From positions 124,001-188,000 of the forward strand of contig JBGAIM010000007.1 in NCBI GenBank assembly GCA_044225555.1: DNA of 64,000 nucleotides. The letters are read 5' to 3'. Of this stretch, positions 50,455 to 59,379 are shown in pieces. Positions within the stretch are counted from its first letter, which is position 1. The number at the start of each line of letters is the position of its first letter. Position numbers and translations under genes: made by a program. A model generated the notes under the pieces. The model did no database searches, had not been told where the DNA came from, and worked only from the letters and a program-made list of their open reading frames with translations. Source of the DNA: JADLHS01 sp044225555. Lineage in GTDB: Bacteria; Verrucomicrobiota; Verrucomicrobiia; Limisphaerales; JADLHS01.

Positions 50455-51327
50455 TTACTTTGCCGCCCCCAGCCGCAACCAGGTGGCGACCGGGAAATGA
50501 TCGCTGGGAAACTGGCCATTTCGCGAAAAGGTCAGGATTTCCGCCCGGTCCACCACCACCTCACCCCGGGTCAGGACCCAATCAATGCGCGGGCCATTTG
50601 GCAGGGCGGCTTTGAAATCGTTGAACGTGCCCACGCCTTCGCCGCGCCGTTCGCGGGCGGAAAGCCAGGCGTCCGTGAAGAACTTCTCGGCGGTCAGGAC
50701 CAGGTAAGCCTGGTTCGTTTCGGCGGCGGCGTTGAAATCGCCAATCAGGATGACCGGGAGTTTGGTATCCAAGGCGGTCACGCGTTGCCGGACCAGTTCG
50801 GCGCTCTTCTCCCGCGCCAATTGGATTTGATGATCGAAATGGGTGTTGAACAGGAAGAACTCGCCGCTGGTGGCGCGGTCGCGGAATTTGATCCAAGTCA
50901 CCATGCGGCGATTGCTGTTGCCCCAGGTGGTCGAGCCGATCACGTCGGGCGTATCCGAGAGCCAGAAGTGATCGAAGGCCAGCGGTTCGAGCCGGGCTTT
51001 GCGATAGAACACCGCCATGAATTCGCCCTTGCTGCCGCCCTCGCGCCCCAGGCCGATCCACTCGAACTCCGGCAGATCAGCTGCCAGATCTTTGAGTTGC
51101 GCGTACACTCCCTCCTGCGTCCCCATCACATCCGGCGCTATACTTTGGATGACTTCGCGCACGAGCGGTCGCCTTGCAGGCCAGGCGTTGGGCGGATTCG
51201 GACTGGCAAAGCGCAGATTGTAAGTCATCACGCACAAGGGCGGCGGGTTGGTTGAATCCTCCGCGTGAGCTGGTGAAAAGCCGGCCAGCAAGGAGCCGAT
51301 GACCAGTGATATAGTTGCTTTCTTCAT
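50455..51327 (-). CDS. Secreted endonuclease/exonuclease/phosphatase-family protein
   Basis: 290 residues. Signal peptide MKKATISLVIGSLLAGFSPAHA. EEP motifs: VMTYNLRFASP, DVMGTQEGVYAQL (Glu), FNTHFDHQIQLARE, LIGDFNAAAETN (Asp, Asn) and SDHFPVATWL (Asp-His). All catalytic residues are present. Family members hydrolyse phosphodiesters or sphingolipid headgroups. An exported form in a soil bacterium could scavenge phosphate or degrade nucleic acids; the substrate is unknown. Confidence 0.85.
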   Translation of the reverse strand: MKKATISLVIGSLLAGFSPAHAEDSTNPPPLCVMTYNLRFASPNPPNAWPARRPLVREVIQSIAPDVMGTQEGVYAQLKDLAADLPEFEWIGLGREGGSKGEFMAVFYRKARLEPLAFDHFWLSDTPDVIGSTTWGNSNRRMVTWIKFRDRATSGEFFLFNTHFDHQIQLAREKSAELVRQRVTALDTKLPVILIGDFNAAAETNQAYLVLTAEKFFTDAWLSARERRGEGVGTFNDFKAALPNGPRIDWVLTRGEVVVDRAEILTFSRNGQFPSDHFPVATWLRLGAAK

Positions 51328-51337
51328 AATGGATGAA

Positions 51338-52993
51338 TCACGATCGGTTCAACGCGCTTAACACCGCACGCACCGAGGCGAGTTCGATGTTTGTATCCAC
51401 CCCGGCACCCCAGCGGATTTTGCCGTCGGCGCGCTTGATTTGGATGTAGGCAATGGCGCTGGCTTCCTCACCGGAACTGAGCGCGTGTTCGCTATAGTTC
51501 GCAATCTCGAAGCGCGGCACGTCGGTCGTGCTGAAGCCATGCACCAAGGCCGCCAGCGGGCCGTTGCCCTGGCCTTGGAACTCGACGGGCTTGCCATCGC
51601 GCAACATCCGGGCGCGACATTTCACCACGCCATTCCGGCTTTCGGTTTCGAAACCCTCCAGTTGCCACGGGAAGGTGCGCTCGATGTATTCACGCCAGAA
51701 CATGGCCTTGAGTTCCGCGCCGCTGACTTCGCGGCCGAGCTTGTCCACCGCATCGTTCGCAATCGGCCCAAACTCGCGCTGCATGTCCTTGGGCAGCTCG
51801 ATTCCGAATTCGCTCTCGAGCAGGTACGCCACGCCGCCTTTGCCGGACTGGCTGTTCACACGGATGACCTCGCGGTATTCGCGTCCGATGTCCGTGGGAT
51901 CAATCGTTAGATACGGCACGTCCCAGTGCGTGCGCCCGCCCTTTTCCCATTCGGCGAGCCCTTTCTTGATGGCATCCTGATGCGAACCGCTGAACGCGGT
52001 GAACACCAGCTCGCCACCGTACGGCTGGCGCGCGGGCACGGTCATGCCGGTGCAACGTTCATAGACTTCAATGAGCGAATTCAAGTTGGAGAAATCCAGC
52101 CTGGGGTCAATGCCGTGCATGTAGAGGTTGAGGGCCACCGTGATGATGTCGAGATTGCCCGTGCGCTCGCCGTTCCCGAACAAGGTGCCTTCGACCCGAT
52201 CCGCTCCCGCGAGCATGCCTAGCTCCGTCGCCGCCACGCCGGTGTAACGGTCGTTGTGCGTGTGCAGGCTGATGATGAGCGAGTCGCGCTGCTTGAGGTT
52301 GCGACACATCCATTCGATCTGGTCGGCATAGACGTTGGGCATCGCGACTTCGACCGTGTCCGGCAGATTCAAGATCATTTTGTGCTGCGGCGTTGGCTGC
52401 CAGACATCCATGACGGCTTCGGAGATTTCCTTCGCGTACTCCACCTCCGTCATGCTGAAACTCTCGGGCGAATACTGGAGCATGATTTCCGTGCCTTTGA
52501 GCCGATGCAACCGATCCTTGATCATCTTCGCCCCGTTGACAGCGATGGCTTTGATTTCCTCCTTCGACTTGCCGAACACCACGCGCCGTTGTGCGGGTGA
52601 AGTCGAGTTGTACATGTGGATGATGACGCGCTTGGCGCCGATCAATGACTCGACCGTGCGCTCGATCAAATCCTCGCGCGCCTGCACGAGCACCTGCAAC
52701 CACACGTCGTCCGGTGCGCGTTTCTCCTCGATGAGCCGGCGGTTGAACGTGAACTCGGTGTTTGACGCGGACGGAAAGCCCACCTCGATTTCCTTGAAAC
52801 CGCATTTCACGAGCGTGTGAAACAGCTCGAGCTTCTGTCCGACGTTCATCGGGACGGCCAGTGCCTGGTTGCCGTCGCGCAAGTCCACGCTGCACCAGCG
52901 CGGGGCTTGCGTGAGGACGCGATTGGGCCATTGCCGGTCGGGTAAATGCACCGGCGGGAACGGACGGTATTTCTTCGACGGATCTTTCAACAT
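51338..52993 (-). CDS. leuA: 2-isopropylmalate synthase (long LeuA2 type)
   Basis: First committed step of leucine synthesis: acetyl-CoA plus 2-ketoisovalerate. 551 residues from ATG 52993 (MLKDPSKKYRPFPP); the open frame to 53029 is repeat-derived. Catalytic domain: RWCSVDLRDGNQAL, KEIEVGFPSAS, SLHTHNDRYTGVAATELG and VEGTLFGNGERTGN. The C-terminal LeuA regulatory domain (from about residue 440) includes the region that binds leucine for feedback inhibition. Upstream is a leader peptide with eight Leu codons and a terminator, so expression is controlled by leucine attenuation. Confidence 0.95.
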   Translation of the reverse strand: MLKDPSKKYRPFPPVHLPDRQWPNRVLTQAPRWCSVDLRDGNQALAVPMNVGQKLELFHTLVKCGFKEIEVGFPSASNTEFTFNRRLIEEKRAPDDVWLQVLVQAREDLIERTVESLIGAKRVIIHMYNSTSPAQRRVVFGKSKEEIKAIAVNGAKMIKDRLHRLKGTEIMLQYSPESFSMTEVEYAKEISEAVMDVWQPTPQHKMILNLPDTVEVAMPNVYADQIEWMCRNLKQRDSLIISLHTHNDRYTGVAATELGMLAGADRVEGTLFGNGERTGNLDIITVALNLYMHGIDPRLDFSNLNSLIEVYERCTGMTVPARQPYGGELVFTAFSGSHQDAIKKGLAEWEKGGRTHWDVPYLTIDPTDIGREYREVIRVNSQSGKGGVAYLLESEFGIELPKDMQREFGPIANDAVDKLGREVSGAELKAMFWREYIERTFPWQLEGFETESRNGVVKCRARMLRDGKPVEFQGQGNGPLAALVHGFSTTDVPRFEIANYSEHALSSGEEASAIAYIQIKRADGKIRWGAGVDTNIELASVRAVLSALNRS

Positions 52994-53011
52994 AGCTCTG
53001 CCTTTTCTGTT

Positions 53012-53092
53012 CTTAATCTTAATCTTCATCTTAATCCTAATCTCACACCGCTCTCACCTGGGATTAAGAGCAAGAGTACGATTAAGATTAAG
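53012..53092. repeat. Inverted repeat with TTAATCTTAATC arms in the leuA leader
   Basis: 53012-53037 (CTTAATCTTAATC and more) and 53061-53092 (GGATTAAGAG ... GATTAAGATTAAG) are complementary with a central loop. It sits between the attenuator terminator and the leuA start. The likely origin is the same kind of dispersed repeat as elsewhere in the window, and it may shape the leuA 5' untranslated region. Confidence 0.7.
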
Positions 53093-53095
53093 TTT

Positions 53096-53134
53096 TCAAA
53101 AACAAAAACCCCACCGCCGAGTTGGCAGTGGGGT
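53096..53134 (-). terminator. Attenuator terminator of leuA
   Basis: On the minus strand: ACCCCACTGCC (53134-53124), loop AACTC, GGCGGTGGGGT (53118-53108), an 11-bp stem with one G-U, followed by TTTTGTTTTTG. It lies 24 bases after the stop codon of the leader peptide and about 100 bases before leuA. Confidence 0.9.
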
Positions 53135-53157
53135 TCGTAAAATTCTTTTCCAACGAA

Positions 53158-53232
53158 TCAGAACCCGACTGCCGCGCGGCCCAGCAGCAGCGCGTTGTTC
53201 AGCAGCAGATTCAGATTCAAATTACGATTCAC
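53158..53232 (-). CDS. leuL: Leucine leader peptide of leuA (24 residues, eight Leu)
   Basis: GTG 53232 to TGA 53158. An in-frame TAG lies four codons upstream, so GTG is the only possible start. The peptide begins MNRNLNLNLLL and has Leu at 5, 7, 9-11 and 15-17 (one TTG, seven CTG), ending GRAAVGF. Translation stalls at these codons when leucyl-tRNA is scarce. In the RNA, GTCGGGTTC at the 3' end of the leader (53169-53161) can pair at eight of nine positions with GAACCCCAC (53136-53128), which includes the left arm of the terminator, giving an antiterminator. No strong ribosome binding site is seen. Confidence 0.82.
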   Translation of the reverse strand: MNRNLNLNLLLNNALLLGRAAVGF

Positions 53233-53266
53233 GTGGGGAAGCTAAAGGTTCACGCGGGTGCGGTCA

Positions 53267-53275
53267 ATTTGAAAT
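53267..53275 (-). promoter_or_regulatory. Possible -10 region of the leuA leader promoter
   Basis: On the minus strand, TATATT (within TCTATATTTC) lies about 40 bases before the leader peptide start. A weak -35 could be GACTTG 17 bases upstream. This is the only AT-rich hexamer in the right place; the remaining stretch up to 53453 holds no gene that I can support. Confidence 0.35.
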
Positions 53276-53453
53276 ATAGACCTCGCTCCTGCGGGCAAGT
53301 CGGCTCCTGAGTTGGTGTGAAAAATGAGCTGCCACCGGTCGCCCGCAGTACAAAAGCCATTTGCTTTTGGCGCGGTATCACTTAAACCTCCGGCCCGGTG
53401 CAGCGTAACGCGTCAATCAGGCCGGTCGCCATTGCGCATCCGGCAACCAGCAC

Positions 53454-55484
53454 ATGAGTCGCCAGTCAAAAGGCAAGTCACCGAAAGGCAGCCGGGTCGA
53501 AGCGCGTCCCGGCGCCGTCAGCCCGACGCTCGGAACCTCGAAGCTGGCCGCCGGATTGTCGTATCGCGAGTGGTTCGTGATCGCGGTCCTGTTGCTCGCC
53601 ATGTGGGTGGTTTTTGGCCAAACCATCCGCCACGAATTCGTCAACTTCGACGATGACGTTTATGTCGCCGAGAACGAAGTGGTCGCGCAAGGTCTGACCG
53701 GTCACGGCATCGTGTGGGCCTTCACCCACGCGCACGGGGCTAACTGGCATCCGCTGACAACGCTCTCGCACATGGTGGACTGCCAGCTCTTCGGATTGGA
53801 TCCCGCCGGCCCTCATCTGGTGAATGTGCTTTTGCACGGTGCGACCGGCTGTCTCTTGTTTCTCCTGCTCCGCAGCTTGACCGGCGATATGTGGAAGAGC
53901 GCCTTCGTCGCGGCGGTGTTTGCTCTTCATCCGTTGCGCGTGGAATCTGTGGCCTGGGTGGCGGAGCGCAAGGACGTGTTGAGTGGTCTGTTCTTCGTTT
54001 TGACGGTTGGGGCTTATGCGCGTTATGCCCGCAAGCCATTCGCGCCCGGCGCTTATGCGGTGGTCGTGGTGCTGTTCACGTTGGGACTGATGTGCAAGCC
54101 CATGTTGGTGACGGTGCCGTTCGTTTTGTTGTTGCTGGACTACTGGCCCCTGGCCCGCTGGCCGGACGGCAGCGAATCCTCCCGGGTCAGCTTCAAACGA
54201 TTGATCGGCGAAAAAATTCCCCTCCTGCTGCTCTCAGCACTGGCTTGTGTCGTCACTGTGCTCGTGCAAAAAAATGCGCTGCAACTGGCGCAACATTGGA
54301 GTCTTCCGATTCGGGCCGGCAATGCCGCGGTGTCTTATGTTGCCTACCTTGGGCAAATGATTTTTCCGACTGGACTGGCGGTCCTGTATCCACACCCGGG
54401 CAACCGTTTATCCGTCTGGCGGGCTGGCTTGTGCGCGCTGGCGCTGTTGGTCATTTCGGTGGCGGTGGTGGTGGCGCGGCGAAAACGACCTTACCTCGCA
54501 GTGGGCTGGTTTTGGTATCTGGGAATGCTCCTGCCCGTGATTGGTCTCGTCCAGGTGGGAATGCAAGCGCGAGCCGACCGCTATACCTACTTGCCACAGA
54601 TTGGACTCTGCATCTTGGTGGCTTGGGGGGCGGGAAGTCTGTGCAGTTCCTGGCGTCCTGGCCGCATGGTGTTGCGAACGGCGGCGGTGCTGATTGTCGT
54701 GAGCCTGAGCATTGCCGCACGATTGCAGACCGCGTATTGGCACGACAGCATTTCCCTCTGGTCGCACACGGTCGCTTGCACTGCGAATAATCCGATTGCT
54801 TACCTTAACCTGGGGCGCGCTTTGAGCACCGAGGGAAGGTATCCCGAAGCTATTCAGCAATACGACCAGGCGCTCCAGCTCGATCCGGATCACACCGAAG
54901 CCCGCATTAGTCTGGGGGCCGCGCTCGCCATGCAAGGGCAGGTGACGCAAGCGATCCAAAACTACGAACGGGCGCTGACGCTGAAGCCTGATTCTCCGGC
55001 CGCGCACTACAACCTCGGCACCGCGCTGGCCAGCCAGGGAAAATTTAGCGAAGCCATTCAACATTTGGAGCGCGCGGTGCAATTGAAACCGGACTACGCC
55101 GACGCCCACGTCAATCTTGGGAATGCGTTGGGCCGCGAGGGGAGGACACAGGAAGCGATCCGGCATTTTGGGAGCGCCGCGGTGTTGAGACCCCGCCTCG
55201 CTGAAATTCGCGTCAGCCTCGGCAATGCGCTGGGCCGCGACGGAAAATTGAGCGAAGCCATTCAACAATTTGATCAGGCTCTGAAACTCAAGCCCAACAG
55301 CGCCGAAGCCCAGTGCGGTTGGGGCAGCGCGCTGGCCGGGCAGGGGAAAACGAACGAGGCCACGCAACACTTTGAACAAGCCCTGGCCCTTGCCACAACC
55401 CAGGCCAACGCCGCGCTGGCGGAATATATCCGGGAGCAGATCAGGCTTTGCCAATCCGGATTGGTGCGACCCCAACAACCCTGA
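53454..55484 (+). CDS. Multi-pass membrane protein with C-terminal TPR repeats (glycosyltransferase-like, TMTC-type)
   Basis: 676 residues. The first 430 hold about ten helices with EFVNFDDDVYV near the first loop (the Asp pair typical of GT-C enzymes), HANWHPLTTLSHMVD-type and HPLRVESVAWVAERKDVLSG blocks. From about residue 445 there are six TPR units of 34 residues (YLNLGRALSTEGRYPEAIQQ, AHYNLGTALASQGKFSEAIQ, AHVNLGNALGREGRTQEAIR). This architecture is common in Verrucomicrobia/Planctomycetes and may transfer sugars to secreted proteins; the activity is inferred. Confidence 0.85.
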   Translation: MSRQSKGKSPKGSRVEARPGAVSPTLGTSKLAAGLSYREWFVIAVLLLAMWVVFGQTIRHEFVNFDDDVYVAENEVVAQGLTGHGIVWAFTHAHGANWHPLTTLSHMVDCQLFGLDPAGPHLVNVLLHGATGCLLFLLLRSLTGDMWKSAFVAAVFALHPLRVESVAWVAERKDVLSGLFFVLTVGAYARYARKPFAPGAYAVVVVLFTLGLMCKPMLVTVPFVLLLLDYWPLARWPDGSESSRVSFKRLIGEKIPLLLLSALACVVTVLVQKNALQLAQHWSLPIRAGNAAVSYVAYLGQMIFPTGLAVLYPHPGNRLSVWRAGLCALALLVISVAVVVARRKRPYLAVGWFWYLGMLLPVIGLVQVGMQARADRYTYLPQIGLCILVAWGAGSLCSSWRPGRMVLRTAAVLIVVSLSIAARLQTAYWHDSISLWSHTVACTANNPIAYLNLGRALSTEGRYPEAIQQYDQALQLDPDHTEARISLGAALAMQGQVTQAIQNYERALTLKPDSPAAHYNLGTALASQGKFSEAIQHLERAVQLKPDYADAHVNLGNALGREGRTQEAIRHFGSAAVLRPRLAEIRVSLGNALGRDGKLSEAIQQFDQALKLKPNSAEAQCGWGSALAGQGKTNEATQHFEQALALATTQANAALAEYIREQIRLCQSGLVRPQQP

Positions 55485-55552
55485 TGCGATGTCGCCGCCT
55501 CCCAGACTCCGGGATTCTTGACTTGGCAAAATCGCGTCGCTACCGTGCGCGC

Positions 55553-56536
55553 ATGAGTCGCCGAAAGATTGCCCTGATCCTGCTGACAGCTGGCGTGGCC
55601 TTGGTGCCGCTGCGTTCGCCGGCGCCGCTGGTTTACACGCCGGGCGAGGGTTGGACCTACGAGGCGGTCGGCGAAGTGGGCAAGTGGAAACGCCAGCGCG
55701 CCAAGGACCAGCTTGATGTGGCCCATGAGGCGTTTGACCAGAAGGAATACAAGATCGCTCTCAAGTCGGCGACGTATCTCGTCAAGACCTGGCCGTTGTC
55801 CGATTACGCGCCCGAGGCACAATACCTTGTGGGCCGTTGCCAGGAGGCGTTGCGCAATGATGAGAAGGCGTTCAAAGCCTATCAAAAGGTGTTTGAGAAT
55901 TACCCCAAGAGCGAAAAGCTGGACGACGTGTTGCAACGCCAGTATCAGATTGCCCTGCGCTTCCTGGGTGGCCAGCGCTTCAAGTTGTGGGGGATCATCC
56001 CGTTTTTCCCCGACATGGAGAAGACGGCAGGTCTGTTTGAACAGATCGTGAAGAGCGGGCCGTACAGCAAGGTGGCGCCCGAGGCGCAATTGAGCATCGG
56101 GTCGGCGCACGAGAAACGCCGCGAATACATCGAGGCCGTGGCAGCTTACGAACGCGCGGCTGATCGCTACAACGATCAACCGGCCATTGCATCGGAGGCA
56201 ATTTATCGGGCGGGGCTGGCTTACGGCAAACAGGCCCGGACGGCCGAATATGACCAAGGCACGGCCGGCCAGGCCATTGCCACGTTCACCGACTTCATCA
56301 CGCTTTATCCGGATGACAAACGCGTCCCCGAGGCCAGACGGTTTATCACCCTGCTCAAGGAGGAACAGGCGCGCGGCAGTTTTCAGACCGCCACCTTCTA
56401 CGCGGAACGCAAGAAGTGGAACGGAGCGTTGATCTATTACAACGAGGTGTTGTTGCAAGGTCCCAGCTCGCAATACGCCGCACTGGCGCGCGAGCGGATT
56501 GACGAAATCAAGAAGCGCATCGCCGGGGCGCCGTGA
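55553..56536 (+). CDS. bamD: Outer membrane assembly protein BamD-like (TPR)
   Basis: 327 residues from ATG 55553 (MSRRKIALILL); the frame extends to 55448 without signal features. An N-terminal signal-like helix has no lipobox Cys, so it may stay soluble or use another anchor. TPR-like repeats: FDQKEYKIALKSATYLVKTW, YAPEAQYLVGRCQEALRNDE, AFKAYQKVFENYPKSEKLDD. It overlaps the lptE start by 4 bases, an outer-membrane biogenesis pair. A YbgF/CpoB-type tol protein is an alternative. Confidence 0.72.
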   Translation: MSRRKIALILLTAGVALVPLRSPAPLVYTPGEGWTYEAVGEVGKWKRQRAKDQLDVAHEAFDQKEYKIALKSATYLVKTWPLSDYAPEAQYLVGRCQEALRNDEKAFKAYQKVFENYPKSEKLDDVLQRQYQIALRFLGGQRFKLWGIIPFFPDMEKTAGLFEQIVKSGPYSKVAPEAQLSIGSAHEKRREYIEAVAAYERAADRYNDQPAIASEAIYRAGLAYGKQARTAEYDQGTAGQAIATFTDFITLYPDDKRVPEARRFITLLKEEQARGSFQTATFYAERKKWNGALIYYNEVLLQGPSSQYAALARERIDEIKKRIAGAP

Positions 56537-57051
56537 ACATGCGGCAACTTGGCGGCATCCTGGTCCTCGCGCTCGCCCTCGGTGGTGGCGGTTGCGCGGG
56601 CTACCATCTTGGCCCCACCGACGGTTTCCAGGCCGGATACCGGACCATCGTGGTGACGCCTTTCACCAACCGCACCCTTGAACCCCGTCTGGGCGACGAC
56701 GCCACCTTCGCCTTGCGGAAGGAAATCCAGCGCGACGGGACGTTCCGATTGGCCACGGACGCAACCGCCAACCTGGAAGTGACGAGTGAACTTATCCGCT
56801 ACGACCGGCATGAGATCAGTTTTCTTTCCACCGACATCACCACCGCCCGCGATTACCGGGTGAGCCTCACCGCCCGCGTGGTGGCGCGGGACCGGGTTTC
56901 GCGCAAGGTGGTGTTGGACCGGGAAGTCACCGGCCATTCGTTGATGCGCGTGGGCAGCGACCTGCCGAGTGCCGAACGCCAGACGTTGCCTCTGGTGGCG
57001 ACGGACCTGGCGCGGCAGATCACATCCCTGCTCGTGGATGGGTCGTGGTGA
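56533..57051 (+). CDS. lptE: LPS assembly lipoprotein LptE-like
   Basis: 172 residues; GTG 56533 or ATG 56539. Lipoprotein signal QLGGILVLALALGGGGC with Cys after GGG, then GYHLGPTDGFQAGYRTIVV, the pattern of LptE (Gly-Tyr-x-Leu after the Cys and VxxFxNRT). LptE plugs the LptD barrel that inserts lipopolysaccharide in the outer membrane. Pairing with bamD on overlapping codons supports the assignment. Confidence 0.82.
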   Translation: MNMRQLGGILVLALALGGGGCAGYHLGPTDGFQAGYRTIVVTPFTNRTLEPRLGDDATFALRKEIQRDGTFRLATDATANLEVTSELIRYDRHEISFLSTDITTARDYRVSLTARVVARDRVSRKVVLDREVTGHSLMRVGSDLPSAERQTLPLVATDLARQITSLLVDGSW

Positions 57052-57144
57052 TCCGCATTTTGTCCAGAAACCGCTTGCCCGCCGTGGCCAATCTGCTAAG
57101 AGGAATTCGTTCAAATCATCAACAACCACAACTTCTCAAACGCC

Positions 57145-57573
57145 ATGAAAAATAGTTTTCGGATCGTATTGGCCGGCCTGATGACAACGGCCTTGGTGCT
57201 CGCGCCGGCGGTCGGCCTTGCCCAGGACAAATCCAAGACCCCGCCCGCGGCCAATGCGGAGACAAAACCCGCTCCGGGTGCGCGCGCGATTCCCTTTCGC
57301 GGCACCGTGACCGCCTTGGACAAAACCGCGATGACTGTGACCGTCGGCGAACGGGTGTTTCACATTTCTTCGGAGACCCGGCTGATGAAGAACACCCAAC
57401 CGGGAACCTTCGCGGACATCAACGTCGGCGATAACATCACGGGGAACTATGTGAAGGAAGACGACGGCAAGCTCACCGCAAAGATGGCGCGCTTCGGTCC
57501 GAGGCCGGATAAGGAGGCGGGGCCGGGGAAAAAGGACAAGTCCGCTGAAAAGAACAAAGTAAACGGCGAATAG
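57145..57573 (+). CDS. Secreted small beta protein (DUF5666-like)
   Basis: 142 residues. Signal peptide VLAGLMTTALVLAPAVGLAQ, then a short linker and one beta domain: FRGTVTALDKTAMTVTVGER, VFHISSETRLMKN, FADINVGDNITGNYVKEDDG. The arrangement resembles DUF5666 proteins, which have an OB-like fold. The Lys/Gly-rich end is disordered. Followed by a strong terminator. Confidence 0.65.
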   Translation: MKNSFRIVLAGLMTTALVLAPAVGLAQDKSKTPPAANAETKPAPGARAIPFRGTVTALDKTAMTVTVGERVFHISSETRLMKNTQPGTFADINVGDNITGNYVKEDDGKLTAKMARFGPRPDKEAGPGKKDKSAEKNKVNGE

Positions 57574-57591
57574 GTTTGCCCGCGGGGATTC

Positions 57592-57618
57592 CGGGCCGGC
57601 TTCGGCCGGCCCGTTTTC
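57592..57618 (+). terminator. Intrinsic terminator with UUCG tetraloop
   Basis: A 9-bp GC stem (CGGGCCGGC and GCCGGCCCG) closed by a TTCG loop and followed by TTTTCAT. It ends the DUF5666-like gene; the opposite kinase gene converges 10 bases beyond. Confidence 0.8.
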
Positions 57619-57627
57619 ATTTGGGCT

Positions 57628-58632
57628 TCAGCGCCGCCACCAACTGGTTTTGCTCTTGGGCTTGGGAGTATCGGGCTGGTTGTATTGCTGAATGAGCAGG
57701 TGGCTGCGGGAGGCGTAAAGCGCGAGGCTGAATTCGTCGTAACTCAGAAACCGGTCGGCCGGGTTTTTGGACAGCACCTTTACCAGGGCGTCGCTCGTGA
57801 GTTGGGTGACTTCCGGCAACACCAGGTTTGGAGGCGTCAGGGGAGTGTGGACGTGTGCCGCCACCAGTTCCTCGACGGTCGGCGCATCAAACGGCACGTG
57901 GCCGGTCAATGCGTGATACAAGGTGCAGCCGAGACTGTACATATCCGACAGGAAAGTTTCCTTCTCCCGTTTGATTTTCTCCGGGGCGACGTAATAGGGC
58001 GTCCCCTCGGTAACCGAAGCCGATTCCGGTTCCGCTTCCACACTGCGCGCGAGTCCGAAGTCCACCAGCTTGGGAACGTTGTCACTGTCGAACAGGATGT
58101 TTCCCGGCTTGATGTCGCGGTGGAGCAGATTGTGTTTGAGCGCCAGGTCGAGCGCGGAACTGATGGCAATGCCGATGTCCAGCACGTGGAGTTCCGACAC
58201 GCGGCTCTGTTTCTCAATGCGCCCGTCGAGACTACCGTGATCGGCCAGTTCCATCACGAGGTAGGCCTGGCCGTCAAATTCGTCGAACGTGTAAATGTGG
58301 ATGATGTTCGTATGGTTAAGCCGGGCGCAGGCGCGGGCCTCGCGATAAAAACTCTCCATGGCCGTCGGGTCACTGAGCATCTCCTTCTTGACCAACTTTA
58401 CGGCCACCATGCGTTCCAGCACCGTGTCCCAGGCGCGATAGACCGTGCCGTTGCCGCCGGAGGCGATGACGCTGCGCAGCTCGAACTGCCGGAGCGGCAT
58501 GGGCATCATGAGCGAGTGGCCGCACTTGGTGCAGGGCACGGTGCCCAGCGGGGGCAGGTCGCCCGGAATGAATACCTTGTGATCGCACCACCCGCAGGTG
58601 ACCATGCGCAACGGTTTTTCGCTCGCGCTCAT
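57628..58632 (-). CDS. Serine/threonine protein kinase with N-terminal zinc ribbon
   Basis: 334 residues from ATG 58632 (MSASEKPLRMVTCGWCDHKV); the long frame to 58872 is not conserved. A Cys4 ribbon (CGWC and CTKC) precedes the kinase domain: SVIASGGNGTVYRAWD (Gly loop), VAVKLVKKEM (Lys), LLHRDIKPGNILFD (catalytic loop), LVDFGLARS (Asp), TPYYVAPEKI (APE). All key residues are present, so it should be active. There is no membrane helix, so it is cytoplasmic. The zinc ribbon may bind a partner or nucleic acid. Confidence 0.9.
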   Translation of the reverse strand: MSASEKPLRMVTCGWCDHKVFIPGDLPPLGTVPCTKCGHSLMMPMPLRQFELRSVIASGGNGTVYRAWDTVLERMVAVKLVKKEMLSDPTAMESFYREARACARLNHTNIIHIYTFDEFDGQAYLVMELADHGSLDGRIEKQSRVSELHVLDIGIAISSALDLALKHNLLHRDIKPGNILFDSDNVPKLVDFGLARSVEAEPESASVTEGTPYYVAPEKIKREKETFLSDMYSLGCTLYHALTGHVPFDAPTVEELVAAHVHTPLTPPNLVLPEVTQLTSDALVKVLSKNPADRFLSYDEFSLALYASRSHLLIQQYNQPDTPKPKSKTSWWRR

Positions 58633-58851
58633 CTCAGTTAAAGCTACCACGCCGCCCGCCCGCCACAAGCCGCCGCCCACGCGGCAATTCCCCGGCCAGA
58701 CGGGTTGTCTGCTTGTAACGCTTTCATTCCGCCACGTCAAAGTTGAAAATCGCCTCCGTCGGTCCAATCCGGTCACAGTCTGCGCTTGCGCGAGGCCGCA
58801 ACTGCGTTGAAACTTTCGACCGCGGCGCGGGTTTTTCCAGCGGCGGCGCGC

Positions 58852-59379
58852 ATGCAGAGCGAAACGGTTCAAACAGGCAAAACCTCATGGCTGCGAACGA
58901 TTCTCATCGGTCGCAATCCCCGGCGCACGGCGGTGCGGCTCGCGGTGATTGTCGTCGGCAACATTCTGCTCTGGTCGTACGTGTTGCTGCCGATCCGGGT
59001 GGATGGCCCCAGCATGCTGCCCAATTATCGTGAGCGTTCCGTCAATGTCGTCAATCGCCTGGCTTACCTGCGACATGAACCGCAACGGGGCGACGTCGTG
59101 GCCATCCGCTTTTCCGGCAAGAGCATCATGCTGATGAAGCGCGTTGTGGGCCTGCCCGGGGAAACCGTGGAATTCGTCAACGGGCGATTGATGATCAATG
59201 GTCGCCAGATGGACGAGCCTTACGTGAGAAACGGTTGCTCCTGGGATTTTCGACCGGACACCTGGCAGTTGGGTGAGGATGAATACTACGTGGTGGGCGA
59301 CAATCGTGTCATGCCGCACGAGGACCACAAGCAGGGTGCGGCCAAGCGCGAACGCATCGTGGGCAAGGTCATGCTATGA
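58852..59379 (+). CDS. lepB: Signal peptidase I
   Basis: 175 residues from ATG 58852; upstream TTG 58786 is less likely. One N-terminal helix (AVRLAVIVVGNILLWSYVLL), then the catalytic Ser in VDGPSMLPNY, the general base Lys in LMKRVVGLPGETVE, and the box D/E VVGDNRVMPHEDHK. Cleaves signal peptides of exported proteins at the membrane surface. Its stop overlaps the next start (ATGA). Confidence 0.9.
   Translation: MQSETVQTGKTSWLRTILIGRNPRRTAVRLAVIVVGNILLWSYVLLPIRVDGPSMLPNYRERSVNVVNRLAYLRHEPQRGDVVAIRFSGKSIMLMKRVVGLPGETVEFVNGRLMINGRQMDEPYVRNGCSWDFRPDTWQLGEDEYYVVGDNRVMPHEDHKQGAAKRERIVGKVML

Noticed and set aside
53030..53092. N-terminal extension of leuA (MKIKIKNRKGRA)
   Set aside because: Encoded by the TTAATCTTAATC repeat; conserved LeuA sequence begins at MLKDPSKKYRP.
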